NCBI RefSeq assembly: GCF_000159315.1
Contig: NZ_GG669992.1
Location: 111,703-148,674, forward strand
Source: Lentilactobacillus hilgardii DSM 20176 = ATCC 8290
GTDB taxonomy: Bacteria; Bacillota; Bacilli; Lactobacillales; Lactobacillaceae
DNA length: 36,972 bases
Reading direction: 5' to 3'
Made by a program: the position numbers and the translations under genes
Part shown: piece after piece, positions 7,884 to 16,031 of the stretch
Numbering within the stretch: position 1 is the stretch's first letter
Layout: every line of letters begins with the position of its first letter
The notes under the pieces: generated by a model
Told to the model about the DNA's origin: nothing
Database searches by the model: none
The model's input: only the letters and a program-made list of their open reading frames with translations

Positions 7884-8249
7884 TTGAAGATTCAATGGCG
7901 CTACGGCTTGATTAACAATGCCTATTTGCTTGTCACTATTGCCACCGGGTCACTTATTTATCCATTGTCAGACAAGGGACTTTGGTTTCTTCTAACCATT
8001 CTTATCCTATTTATCATTTCATGGTTAACCTATAGTTTGATATTTCAGCGGTCATATTTAAGACAACATCCTGAAGATAAAGCAAGTCACCATGAATTGA
8101 GAGGTCTTGGTATGATCATGACCGTCATTGTCACTCTCTTAGCATTACTGTTGATGTTAACAACCAATGCGTCAACATTAACCTTCTGCTGGATCATTTT
8201 CACATTGCCATTTATTAGGGATTGCTTATCGGTCCTAAAAACAGATTAA
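7884..8249 (+). CDS. small membrane protein, tandem paralogue 1 (121 aa)
   Basis: The frame is open from 7812, but the TTG at 7884 has AAAGGAG 7 nt upstream and gives an N-terminus (MKIQWRYGLINNAYLL) that matches the next gene (MKIEWRYSLVNNLPLI). About four transmembrane helices are visible. Between helices 2 and 3 lies a charged loop FQRSYLRQHPEDKASHHELRG, and the C-terminus reads IRDCLSVLKTD. Function not recognised. Probably one transcript with the paralogue 39 nt downstream. Confidence 0.75.
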   Translation: MKIQWRYGLINNAYLLVTIATGSLIYPLSDKGLWFLLTILILFIISWLTYSLIFQRSYLRQHPEDKASHHELRGLGMIMTVIVTLLALLLMLTTNASTLTFCWIIFTLPFIRDCLSVLKTD

Positions 8250-8288
8250 CGTTTAGCATGTATTTTAGAAAGAAGTCGACTTATTTTT

Positions 8289-8675
8289 ATGAAGATTGAA
8301 TGGCGTTACAGCCTGGTTAACAACCTACCGCTTATTGCATTGTGGCTTACGTTCTTGGCATTTAACGGATTAAGTCCCCGGGGATGGGATCGGGTTTCGG
8401 TTCCACTCGTTGTCCTTGGCGGATTTTGGTTGGTTTATTACTTGTTATTTGAGCGATCATACTTTAAACGGCATCCGGAGCAACGACCGGGAAACCACGT
8501 TATTTCCGGGCTTGGCTGGATTATGACCTTTTTAATTGTCATGATTGCCGTTATCGTATTACTTAAGTTTAACGATTCAATGATCGCAAGCCCTGCCATT
8601 TTACTGGGTGGGTTTGCTTTAATCAGTCTGATACGGGATTCATTATCCGTCAAAAAGCTTTCAGTTGAAAAATAA
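8289..8675 (+). CDS. small membrane protein, tandem paralogue 2 (128 aa)
   Basis: Same architecture as the preceding gene: KIEWRYSLVNN N-terminus, paired helices, a loop FERSYFKRHPEQRPGNHVISG, then a helix LGWIMTFLIVMIAVIVLL and the C-terminal IRDSLSVKKL. The shared W-R-Y, (F)(E/Q)RSY(F/L)(K/R)(R/Q)HPE, GLG(W/M)IMT and IRD-LSV motifs point to tandem duplication and divergence. The ribosome binding site is weak (AGAAAGAAG at a long distance), so it may be translated by coupling. Function unknown. Confidence 0.75.
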   Translation: MKIEWRYSLVNNLPLIALWLTFLAFNGLSPRGWDRVSVPLVVLGGFWLVYYLLFERSYFKRHPEQRPGNHVISGLGWIMTFLIVMIAVIVLLKFNDSMIASPAILLGGFALISLIRDSLSVKKLSVEK

Positions 8676-8696
8676 TATAGCAGCTAAACACTGCAA

Positions 8697-8734
8697 AATA
8701 GCCTATGGTCGATTCAAGTTGACCATAGGCTATT
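8697..8734. terminator. bidirectional intrinsic terminator
   Basis: Perfect 14-base arms (8697-8710 and 8721-8734; AATAGCCTATGGTC and its complement) around a 10-base loop, between convergent genes. The flanks are A/T-rich but without a long T-run. Confidence 0.7.
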
Positions 8735-8744
8735 AATTTAACGG

Positions 8745-9296
8745 CTATATTCTCTGAAACAACGGTAACTTCTCCAAATAAAGAATGTCGTCACGTTTGG
8801 CGGCATCCCCTTCTGCCAAAATAGCACATTTAACCAAAATGGTTGCGCCTGCTTTTTTAAGAAGCTTCTCAGCAGCTTCAAGCGAGCCGCCGGTTGAAAT
8901 AACATCATCAACTAACACAACCCGTTTGCCACGAAGATAATCGGCATCATGACCATCCAGTACCAGGTTCTGCTGACTTACAGTCGTGATTGAATCGACG
9001 GAAACTTCAAGCGGTGACGCCATATAAGCCTTGACACTTTTTCGTAACACAATGAACTTGGGGTGATCACTCACCCGGCTCAACTCCTCTGCCAACGGAA
9101 TTCCTTTGCTCTCCAGCGTAACGATACAGTCAAACGGTTCCGAAATCTTGTCTGCCAATTTAGCTGCAGCATAATGGGCCAACTCGGAATCCCCCAACAG
9201 GACGAACGACGCAATCGCAGTCGTTTCATTAATTGGGATAATCGGTAATGTTCGTTTTAGTTTTCCAATAGTTAATTCGTATGTTTGTTGCATCAT
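8745..9296 (-). CDS. phosphoribosyltransferase family protein (APRT-like, purine salvage)
   Basis: 183 residues of type I phosphoribosyltransferase. The PRPP loop is VVLVDDVISTGGSL (about residues 125-138). A flexible-loop region and TLESKGIPLAEEL (the PPi loop) lie upstream, as in adenine PRTs. It would convert a purine base plus PRPP to a nucleotide. Two ATGs begin the frame; the first (9296) directly follows the TAA of the permease gene, so the two genes are translationally coupled. This pairs import of a base with its phosphoribosylation. Exact base (adenine, guanine or xanthine) not resolved. Confidence 0.85.
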   Translation of the reverse strand: MMQQTYELTIGKLKRTLPIIPINETTAIASFVLLGDSELAHYAAAKLADKISEPFDCIVTLESKGIPLAEELSRVSDHPKFIVLRKSVKAYMASPLEVSVDSITTVSQQNLVLDGHDADYLRGKRVVLVDDVISTGGSLEAAEKLLKKAGATILVKCAILAEGDAAKRDDILYLEKLPLFQRI

Positions 9297-10382
9297 TTAG
9301 ACCCCCAAGCCAATCAACGGCAAAACAAATTTCAACACGGCACCCGTCATCAACCCGGCAAACGGGTCAATGATCGCTGTCACAACCAACGTCAACGCTG
9401 CTATAACACTATCTGATCCCTGCATGGCAGCCGCAGCATTTTCAGGAAAAATAACAACCGCTCCCAAAATCAGCAGGAAACCGACAATTGATGCCGCCGG
9501 CACATACTTACCAATTTTAGGCAGCCAACCGGCAAATAAAATAACGGCCATGATTAACATCATCATCACACCTGCGATAACAGGTTTGGGTGCGCTGGCA
9601 GTCGCGGAAATAATCGTTTCAACCGGTGCTCCACCCAGTAAGCTGGTTCCCATATCCGCAAATGCCTGTGTACCGGTCAACAAATTCAAGTTAACCGGAT
9701 TTGGTTTAATCCCCGTCATCTGACCGGTAATTAGGCCATACGAAATATTGGCACCAACATTCAAACAAGCCAGACTCAATGCCCCTCGAACCACTCGAGG
9801 GTTCAAAATCGGTTTTAAAAACCGGAATCTGCGTTCAACGACGTTTGCCGGCAATTCTGCCCGATAATGGATACCGAAAACAGCCGCTAAACTTGACCCA
9901 ATCACCGAGAGGGCAATTGTCCAGACCAAATCTTTAGTGAACAAATAAGTCAAAATGGCAATCGCAATGGACGACAATCCAGCGATCCGTTCCTTTCGAG
10001 CCATATTAACAGCGATCTTAGCCAACATGATACCAACACCTGCCATCATCCCAGCCATAATACTGTTCCCAAGTACGTCCACGATTTTTGTTAAGGTACC
10101 GGTTACCCCAATAACCGCCATAATCAATGATCCGCCAAAGATAATCGAGGTACGTTCACGGGTTGTCTCACCCAAATTTCCCGTTAATGCCAAAGACTCC
10201 GCTTGAAACGAAATGGGTGCGACCGAGCCGAACGCTCCGTTAACTGCTGAAGCAAAAACAAACGAAAATGTTGTGGGAAAAACCGCAAATCCCAAAGTCA
10301 TCGCCATAATTCCCTGAGGAATGCCGTTTAGCACCACACCAATTGCGGCGAGAAAATCTGCCAGCCAATGCATCGAATTCAT
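9297..10382 (-). CDS. NCS2-type purine permease
   Basis: A 361-residue, strongly hydrophobic transporter with about ten or more helices. GGAPVETIISATASA and the alanine/glycine-rich MAGMMAGVGIMLAKIA segments fit NCS2/AzgA-like nucleobase transporters. It is short for AzgA proteins (about 430), so it may be a compact branch. The start ATG 10382 has AGGAGGAT close upstream. It is the first gene of a two-gene operon with a phosphoribosyltransferase. The upstream region carries two inverted PurBox-like sequences, so PurR control is likely. Confidence 0.82.
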   Translation of the reverse strand: MNSMHWLADFLAAIGVVLNGIPQGIMAMTLGFAVFPTTFSFVFASAVNGAFGSVAPISFQAESLALTGNLGETTRERTSIIFGGSLIMAVIGVTGTLTKIVDVLGNSIMAGMMAGVGIMLAKIAVNMARKERIAGLSSIAIAILTYLFTKDLVWTIALSVIGSSLAAVFGIHYRAELPANVVERRFRFLKPILNPRVVRGALSLACLNVGANISYGLITGQMTGIKPNPVNLNLLTGTQAFADMGTSLLGGAPVETIISATASAPKPVIAGVMMMLIMAVILFAGWLPKIGKYVPAASIVGFLLILGAVVIFPENAAAAMQGSDSVIAALTLVVTAIIDPFAGLMTGAVLKFVLPLIGLGV

Positions 10383-10388
10383 CCTCCT

Positions 10389-10442
10389 AAATGCGAATAA
10401 TTATTGTGTTTGTTTACATATAGTTCGTTTATATCTATTATA
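10389..10442 (-). promoter_or_regulatory. -10 element and two inverted PurBox-like sites upstream of the purine operon
   Basis: The minus strand shows -10 TATAAT (10442-10437) and ATAAACGAACTAT (10432-10420), one mismatch from the PurBox AWWWCCGAACWWT. In opposite orientation the plus strand has AAATGCGAATAAT (10389-10401), two mismatches. The boxes face each other with an 18-bp gap, close to the spacing known for B. subtilis PurR operators. No clear -35 was found. Confidence 0.5.
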
Positions 10443-10649
10443 ATAACTTATTTCAAGGCTATAATCCAACTATTTTTAGTAAAGCATGAACTTTTCTCCC
10501 CATATCCTTTTTAAAGTTCGGTCATTTAACCATGTCCACAAAAAGATCCCAGTCCATCCCCATATCCCATGTAGCACGATCATCTGATTAGGGTTACCAT
10601 AAGCATATATTCAATTAGCAAGCACATTACCAAGGAAGGGACGACTTAA

Positions 10650-11516
10650 ATGAAAGAATACCGAAACAAATACTTCGACGGTGAACGGCCGCTCTTTGCC
10701 GAACATGATGCCAATATTATCGGGACAACGTTCGGTAAAGGTGAATCCCCACTTAAAGAAAGTCGCAATATTAACCTTAAAGATGTCATTTTTAAATGGA
10801 AATACCCACTCTGGTACACGAACCACGCCAAAGTCGACCATACTATTTTGGAAAAAATCGCTCATGCCGGTATCTGGTACACACACGATATCGAAATGAC
10901 CAACTGTTCAATTCAGGCAACCAAAACTTTTCGGCGCAGCAGTCACATTAAATTAGTCGATGATCATTTTTCAAACGCTGCCGAAACCCTTTGGAACTGC
11001 GATCACATTACGATCGACCACGTTCAGGCCAATGGGAGTTATTTTGGGATGAACAGCAGTGATATCTATATTGATCACCTCGATCTTATTGGCAACTACT
11101 GTTTCGACGGCGCAAAAAACGTTGAAGTTCATCATTCTACCCTGGTTTCAAAAGACGCATTTTGGAACTGTGAAAACGTCACGGTTTATGATTCTGTCAT
11201 TAATGGTGAATATTTAGGGTGGAACACGAAGAATCTGACACTGATCAACTGTACAATCGAAAGTGATCAGGGCTTGTGCTACATTGATCACTTGACCATG
11301 CGCAACTGTCGTTTGATGGAAACCGATCTGGCCTTCGAGTATTGTTCCAACATCGATGCAGAAATCAACTCAACTATCGTGAGTGTTAAAAATCCAATCA
11401 GTGGTAAAATTCACGCGCATTCAATTGGAGAAATCATTATGGATCCAACCAAAATCGATCCAAGTAAAACAACCATCACAACCGACACTAAAATCACAAA
11501 AAGGAAGTCAGCATAA
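10650..11516 (+). CDS. DUF3737 family protein (right-handed beta-helix repeats)
   Basis: 288 residues made of repeated short strands with many N, H, D, W and C residues. Repeats such as ALWNCDHITIDHV, AFWNCENVTVYDSVING and YLGWNTKNLTLINCTI recur at about 20-residue spacing, the pattern of a pectate-lyase-like beta-helix, as in DUF3737. The ATG start has AAGGAAGGG 9 nt upstream. No signal peptide, so it is cytoplasmic. Its stop codon overlaps the start of the MalY/PatB gene (TAATG), so the two are co-translated. The biochemical role of DUF3737 is not known to me. Confidence 0.85.
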   Translation: MKEYRNKYFDGERPLFAEHDANIIGTTFGKGESPLKESRNINLKDVIFKWKYPLWYTNHAKVDHTILEKIAHAGIWYTHDIEMTNCSIQATKTFRRSSHIKLVDDHFSNAAETLWNCDHITIDHVQANGSYFGMNSSDIYIDHLDLIGNYCFDGAKNVEVHHSTLVSKDAFWNCENVTVYDSVINGEYLGWNTKNLTLINCTIESDQGLCYIDHLTMRNCRLMETDLAFEYCSNIDAEINSTIVSVKNPISGKIHAHSIGEIIMDPTKIDPSKTTITTDTKITKRKSA

Positions 11517-12688
11517 TGTATGATTTTAAATCAATTATCCCCCGCCGTAACACCGATTCGGTCAAATGGGACGTCAAACCCAACGAATTGCCGATGTGGG
11601 TAGCCGACATGGATTTCAAGGCAGCGCCGGAAATCATTGATGCCATGCAGAAGAAGGTTGCTTTTGGTATTTTTGGTTATGAAGAACCCCATGCCGACTA
11701 TTTCAATGCCGTTGCCGACTGGTACACTACCGAACATCACGCCCGGCCCAAAACGGCGTGGATGCTATTCTGTACAGGTGTCGTCCCATCCATTTCATCA
11801 ACGGTTCGCCGTGTCAGTAACGTCGGTGATAACGTTGTTGTCCAAGCACCGGTTTATAATATTTTCTACAATTCAATCATTAATAACGGCCGTCACATTC
11901 TATCAAGCGACTTGCTTTATGATTCCGCCAACCACCAATACAGCATTAATTGGCAGGATCTGGAAGCCAAGTTGGCTGAACCGTTAAGTACCATGATGAT
12001 TCTATGTAATCCACATAATCCGGTCGGCAAAGTCTGGTCCCGCGATGAACTGATTAAAATCAGCAGGCTTTGTATGAAATACCACGTCACGTTATTCAGT
12101 GATGAAATTCATGGTGACTTGGTGTGCGGCAGCCCTAAATACACCCCTGTTTTCTCTTTGCCGGATGATTTGATTCAGAATACCATTGTCAGCGTTTCTC
12201 CAAGCAAAACGTTCAACGTGGCCGCACTGCACGCAGCTACCATCATTGTCCCCAACGAAGGACTGCGAAACATTGTCAATCGTGGTATCAACACCGATGA
12301 ACTTGGTGAGCCCAACTTATTGGCAATCCCCGGTACCATTGCCGCTTATACAAAGGGATATCAATGGTTGGCCGAATTGAAACAGCAGCTTACCCGAAAT
12401 CGCGATATTTTTACAAATTATTGTGAACAGTTCATACCGCAGATCAAAGTGATTGCGTCGAATGCGACTTATTTGGTTTGGATAGACTGTAGTACTATTA
12501 CCCGAGACTCATCCCAACTGGAAGACTTTATCCGTCAGGACACCGGTCTCTATATTTCTGCTGGCTCTGTGTATGGCGGCAACGGCAATCAATTCTTAAG
12601 AGTTAATATTGCCTGCCCCGAAACAACGCTTCAGGATGGTTTAAAACGTCTTAAAAAGGGAATTGAAACGTATATCAATCAGAAATAA
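11516..12688 (+). CDS. MalY/PatB family PLP-dependent C-S lyase (cystathionine beta-lyase type)
   Basis: A 390-residue fold type I aminotransferase-like protein. Its N-terminus (VKWDVKPNELPMWVADMDFKAAPEI) is the MalY/PatB hallmark. CNPHNPVGKVWSRDEL, FSDEIHGDL and the PLP lysine in SVSPSKTFNVAAL follow. The C-terminal arginine region reads FLRVNIACPE. Such enzymes cleave cystathionine or cysteine to homocysteine or sulfide, pyruvate and ammonia. The start overlaps the DUF3737 stop by one base. A hairpin terminator follows. Confidence 0.92.
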   Translation: MYDFKSIIPRRNTDSVKWDVKPNELPMWVADMDFKAAPEIIDAMQKKVAFGIFGYEEPHADYFNAVADWYTTEHHARPKTAWMLFCTGVVPSISSTVRRVSNVGDNVVVQAPVYNIFYNSIINNGRHILSSDLLYDSANHQYSINWQDLEAKLAEPLSTMMILCNPHNPVGKVWSRDELIKISRLCMKYHVTLFSDEIHGDLVCGSPKYTPVFSLPDDLIQNTIVSVSPSKTFNVAALHAATIIVPNEGLRNIVNRGINTDELGEPNLLAIPGTIAAYTKGYQWLAELKQQLTRNRDIFTNYCEQFIPQIKVIASNATYLVWIDCSTITRDSSQLEDFIRQDTGLYISAGSVYGGNGNQFLRVNIACPETTLQDGLKRLKKGIETYINQK

Positions 12689-12708
12689 GTAAAATCACTC
12701 ATAACCGG

Positions 12709-12747
12709 AAGGGGCTGAGACAAAAGTCATTTTGTCCAGTCCTTTTT
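12709..12747 (+). terminator. intrinsic terminator after the MalY/PatB gene
   Basis: AAGGGGCTGAGACAAAA pairs with the downstream ATTTTGTCCAGTCCTTTTT with few mismatches and ends in a T-run. Confidence 0.8.
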
Positions 12748-12749
12748 AA

Positions 12750-13080
12750 TTTCATCACGATGATGACCGAGCAAAAATAGCTATGCAATTTTCCGTCATT
12801 CTTATCCAATAGCGCTTATTTTTGCCTTGTTTCCTTGCGAAAAAATCGGTAAGATGGATGTTGCACGTATTTAGTTAAATCAATCATTTTGATTGATACG
12901 GTAAACAAAACAATCCGTTGGCTACACCAGATATCGTTGTGGTCAACCCATTGAAAACACAATACTTATGGAAAATCCATTAAATAACAGATAGTTGTTT
13001 TAAGACAACGGAGCGTTAAATTTTTTTCGATGGCCGTCAGCCCTTGCCAGTACAAGGTTGGCGCACTCATCTGCTGAATT
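12750..13080. other. non-coding stretch upstream of rtpR with small inverted repeats
   Basis: No gene is supported over about 330 bases. Inverted repeats seen: ATCAATCA / TGATTGAT (12879-12897, loop TTT), GTTGT / ACAAC near 12998-13013, and CCTTG / CAAGG near 13045-13062. No cobalamin-riboswitch core was recognised. The rtpR promoter lies downstream of these elements, so they are not part of its leader. Confidence 0.4.
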
Positions 13081-13087
13081 TTTCCGG

Positions 13088-13135
13088 ACACAATATATTG
13101 ATTATCCTCTCTCGTCGAGATACTATATATAGTGT
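13088..13135 (+). promoter_or_regulatory. two NrdR boxes over the rtpR promoter
   Basis: Box 1 (13088-13103) reads ACACAATATATTGATT and box 2 (13120-13135) ATACTATATATAGTGT. Both resemble the NrdR consensus ACACWATATATWGTGT; box 2 has one mismatch. Their starts are 32 bp apart, about three helical turns, as is usual for NrdR. The -35 TTGATT (13098-13103) overlaps box 1. The -10 TACTAT (13121-13126), at 17-bp spacing, overlaps box 2. Confidence 0.85.
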
Positions 13136-13180
13136 TAACTCGAACGAAATACGAGAATCAAGCGTACGGGAGGAATCGTT

Positions 13181-15430
13181 ATGCAAGCAATGAAACTTTC
13201 ATCAGTTTCACTCTCTGATGAATTTATAAACCAAATTAAAAACGAAGTCACACCGCACTGGGGCGAACTAGGCTGGGTTACATACAAAAGAACTTATGCT
13301 CGTTGGATCCCAAAAAAGCAGCGGACAGAAAATTGGGACGAGACGGTTAAACGGGTAGTTGAAGGAAACATCAACCTTGACCCGCGTCTTCACCAAAACA
13401 ATGTTGATCCACAAGTGATCAGCGAATTAACCGATGAAGCCAAGAAACTTTATAAACTGATTTACGGATTGGCCGCAACACCTTCGGGCCGTAACCTTTG
13501 GATTTCAGGTACACCTTATGAAGCACGTAACGGTGACGCATTAAATAACTGTTGGTTTATTGCTGTACGGCCACAGCCATACGGTGACAGCCACATCGTG
13601 CCCGAATACCTTAAAAAAGATCAACCAGCTGTTTCAATGCCCTACTCATTCATGTTTGATCAATTAATGAAGGGCGGCGGTGTCGGTTTTTCTGTCACTA
13701 AAGAAAATGTCCACAAGATTCCGCTGGTTGACAACAAAGTCAACCTGACTGTTGTCATCGATAAAGACAGTGAGTCATACGCTGATTCACTTAAGATGGG
13801 AGCCGTTGATAAGGACGACTACTTCAAGAACCACTCAATCACGGATGCCGCTTATTATCGTCTACCCGATACGCGTGAAGGTTGGGTATTATCAAACGCT
13901 CATCTAATCGATTTACACTTTAAATCAACCAATCCCAAGAACCAACAAAATCTGGTCCTTGATATGAGTGATATTCGACCAAAGGGCGCTAAAATCAAAG
14001 GATTCGGCGGTACCGCTTCAGGGCCAATGCCTTTGATTGAGATGCTCTTTGATATTAATGGCGTCCTCAATAATCGTGCCCGTCGTCGCCTTTCATCAGT
14101 TGATATGACCGATATTGGTAATATGATCGGGAAAACGGTTGTTGCCGGAAACGTTCGTCGTTCGGCCGAATTAGCATTAGGCTCTGCCGACGACGAAGAT
14201 TTCATTACAATGAAACAAGATAAAGAAAAATTGTATCATCACCGTTGGGCTTCCAACAACAGTGTTGCTGTTGATTCCCAATTCAGCAACTACGGTCCGA
14301 TTGCCGATTCTATTCGTCACAATGGCGAGCCGGGAATCGTTAACTTGGAACTTTCCAAGAATTATGGTCGTAAAATTGACGGCATTCAAAAAGATATTGA
14401 TCCAAACGTCGAAGGGACGAACCCTTGTGGTGAGATTTCACTTTCAAACGGTGAACCCTGCAACTTGTTTGAAGTCTTCCCTTACGTTGCCAGCCAACAA
14501 AATTGGGATCTTGATGAAGCCTTTACTTTAGGCACTCGTTTCTCCAAGCGGGTTACTTTCAGTCCATATGACTGGGAAGTTTCTCGAAAGGCGATCAACA
14601 AGAATCGTCGAATCGGTATCTCAATGTCCGGTATTCAAGATTGGATTCTAAGTGAATTGGGCAACCGGGTTGTTACCGGCTACCAAGATGCCAAAGATCC
14701 GGAAACCGGTGAAACCATCAAGAAGCCAATTTATGATCAACGTGCTATCGATAAAGTAGATGGTCTGTATAAGGCAGTTGTTAAAGCCGATAAGGATTAC
14801 TCCGATGAACTCGGCTGCAACACGTCAATTAAGCATACAACCGTTAAACCATCCGGTACTGTTGCCAAATTAGCAGGTGTTTCGGAAGGGATGCATTTCC
14901 ATTACGCCCCATACTTGATTCAACGAATTCGATTCCAGGATTCAGATCCGTTATTACCAGCCTTAAAGGCATGCGGCTACCACGTAGAAAAGGATATTTA
15001 CTCAAAGAATACAATGGTTGCCGAATTCCCAATTCGTGCGGCCCATGCTGACAGTAAGAAATTTGCTTCAGCAGGTAACGTTTCAATTGCCGAACAATTT
15101 GCAACTCAAGCTTTCTTACAAACCTATTGGTCCGATAATGCGGTTAGCTGTACTGTTACCTTCCAGCCCGAAGAGGGAGACCAGATTGCCCCGCTAATGC
15201 ACCAATATCGTTTCACTACCAAGTCAACATCTCTTTTGCCGTACGTTGGTAATGAATTTAAACAGGCACCCAAAGAACCAATCGATACCAAATCCTACGA
15301 AAAGAAGGTTATGCAGATCCATGGTGATGTTCAGCGTGTCTTCAATCAGTTGAATGATAACCACGATCAAAAAGGTGCCGAAATCATTGGCCAAACCGAC
15401 TGCGCAGGCGGCGCTTGCCCAATCAAGTAA
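13181..15430 (+). CDS. rtpR: adenosylcobalamin-dependent ribonucleoside-triphosphate reductase (class II)
   Basis: A monomeric class II ribonucleotide reductase of 749 residues, close to the 739 of L. leichmannii RTPR. It reduces NTPs to dNTPs using adenosylcobalamin. Expected residues are present: Cys124 in ALNNCWFIAV, and Asn414, Cys416 and Glu418 in TNPCGEIS (thiyl radical site and catalytic base). Cys427 lies in GEPCNLF, and the C-terminal redox pair Cys741/Cys746 in TDCAGGACPIK shuttles electrons from thioredoxin. The ATG lies 6-7 nt after GGGAGGA. Two NrdR boxes cover the promoter. A cobalamin adenosyltransferase gene lies 600 bases downstream, fitting cofactor supply. Closed by a strong terminator. 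Confidence 0.96.
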   Translation: MQAMKLSSVSLSDEFINQIKNEVTPHWGELGWVTYKRTYARWIPKKQRTENWDETVKRVVEGNINLDPRLHQNNVDPQVISELTDEAKKLYKLIYGLAATPSGRNLWISGTPYEARNGDALNNCWFIAVRPQPYGDSHIVPEYLKKDQPAVSMPYSFMFDQLMKGGGVGFSVTKENVHKIPLVDNKVNLTVVIDKDSESYADSLKMGAVDKDDYFKNHSITDAAYYRLPDTREGWVLSNAHLIDLHFKSTNPKNQQNLVLDMSDIRPKGAKIKGFGGTASGPMPLIEMLFDINGVLNNRARRRLSSVDMTDIGNMIGKTVVAGNVRRSAELALGSADDEDFITMKQDKEKLYHHRWASNNSVAVDSQFSNYGPIADSIRHNGEPGIVNLELSKNYGRKIDGIQKDIDPNVEGTNPCGEISLSNGEPCNLFEVFPYVASQQNWDLDEAFTLGTRFSKRVTFSPYDWEVSRKAINKNRRIGISMSGIQDWILSELGNRVVTGYQDAKDPETGETIKKPIYDQRAIDKVDGLYKAVVKADKDYSDELGCNTSIKHTTVKPSGTVAKLAGVSEGMHFHYAPYLIQRIRFQDSDPLLPALKACGYHVEKDIYSKNTMVAEFPIRAAHADSKKFASAGNVSIAEQFATQAFLQTYWSDNAVSCTVTFQPEEGDQIAPLMHQYRFTTKSTSLLPYVGNEFKQAPKEPIDTKSYEKKVMQIHGDVQRVFNQLNDNHDQKGAEIIGQTDCAGGACPIK

Positions 15431-15510
15431 GCTGTTAAAGTGATATCAAGTCATTTTTGACCCACGAAACAAACCCGAATTTTAAATGATCAATTCTAAA
15501 CTGATCATAA

Positions 15511-15545
15511 AAAAACGGAAACCCGCATCAAGGTTTCCGTTTTTA
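15511..15545 (+). terminator. intrinsic terminator after rtpR
   Basis: Perfect 13-base arms AAAAACGGAAACC (15511-15523) and GGTTTCCGTTTTT (15532-15544). Confidence 0.92.
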
Positions 15546-15660
15546 CATACCCATATCGGTTTTACTGAAAGTTTACAATGATTAACCGTTGGTTTCTTGT
15601 CGGATTATCCAACTCGCGTTATCGTATAAGTATTATTTGTATAAAGCCAGGAGGATTATT

Positions 15661-15936
15661 TTGCACCCATTTAAAAAATCAGAAAAAGAACGTGAAGACT
15701 TTTTAAGAAATATCCGCTTTATTGATCGCCGTGATTTTCAACGATTTGAACCGGATCCGAATGAAGAACCGCTTAAAGAACTGGTTCGAATTAAGCGGGT
15801 TCGCCGAGAGTATCATCACGAAATCAGGAGGGAAAAAGGAGAAATGCGCATTCTTCACCTTAAACTCTTCTTGCTGGGACATGAAGGATTTATCAAGTTT
15901 ATCCGCCATCTCATTACAGGGAGGAGCCTTCCCTAA
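15661..15936 (+). CDS. small basic hypothetical protein (91 aa)
   Basis: The frame is open from 15589, but TTG 15661 follows AGGAGG by 6 nt and gives MHPFKKSEKEREDFLRN. The product is very rich in Arg, Lys and Glu (RNIRFIDRRDFQRFEPDPNEEP, then RVRREYHHEIRREKGEMRI), with no membrane segment or known domain. It looks like a soluble helical protein, possibly nucleic-acid binding. It sits alone between rtpR and the adenosyltransferase gene. Function not recognised. Confidence 0.7.
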   Translation: MHPFKKSEKEREDFLRNIRFIDRRDFQRFEPDPNEEPLKELVRIKRVRREYHHEIRREKGEMRILHLKLFLLGHEGFIKFIRHLITGRSLP

Positions 15937-16031
15937 CCTTCCTTTGGCAATTTTTAAAAAAGGTTCGCCAATTCATCGAATTTCGCTTATTATTAAATTA
16001 CTTACTTTTCACTAAAGGAGCATTTCTCAAG

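Noticed and set aside
9370-10206. Open frames on the plus strand opposite the NCS2 permease
   Set aside because: They are antisense shadows of a clearly conserved transporter gene and show only low-complexity composition.
12750-13180. Possible cobalamin riboswitch upstream of rtpR
   Set aside because: No B12-box or core motif found, and the promoter with NrdR boxes lies only about 50 bases before the gene, leaving no room for a riboswitch leader.
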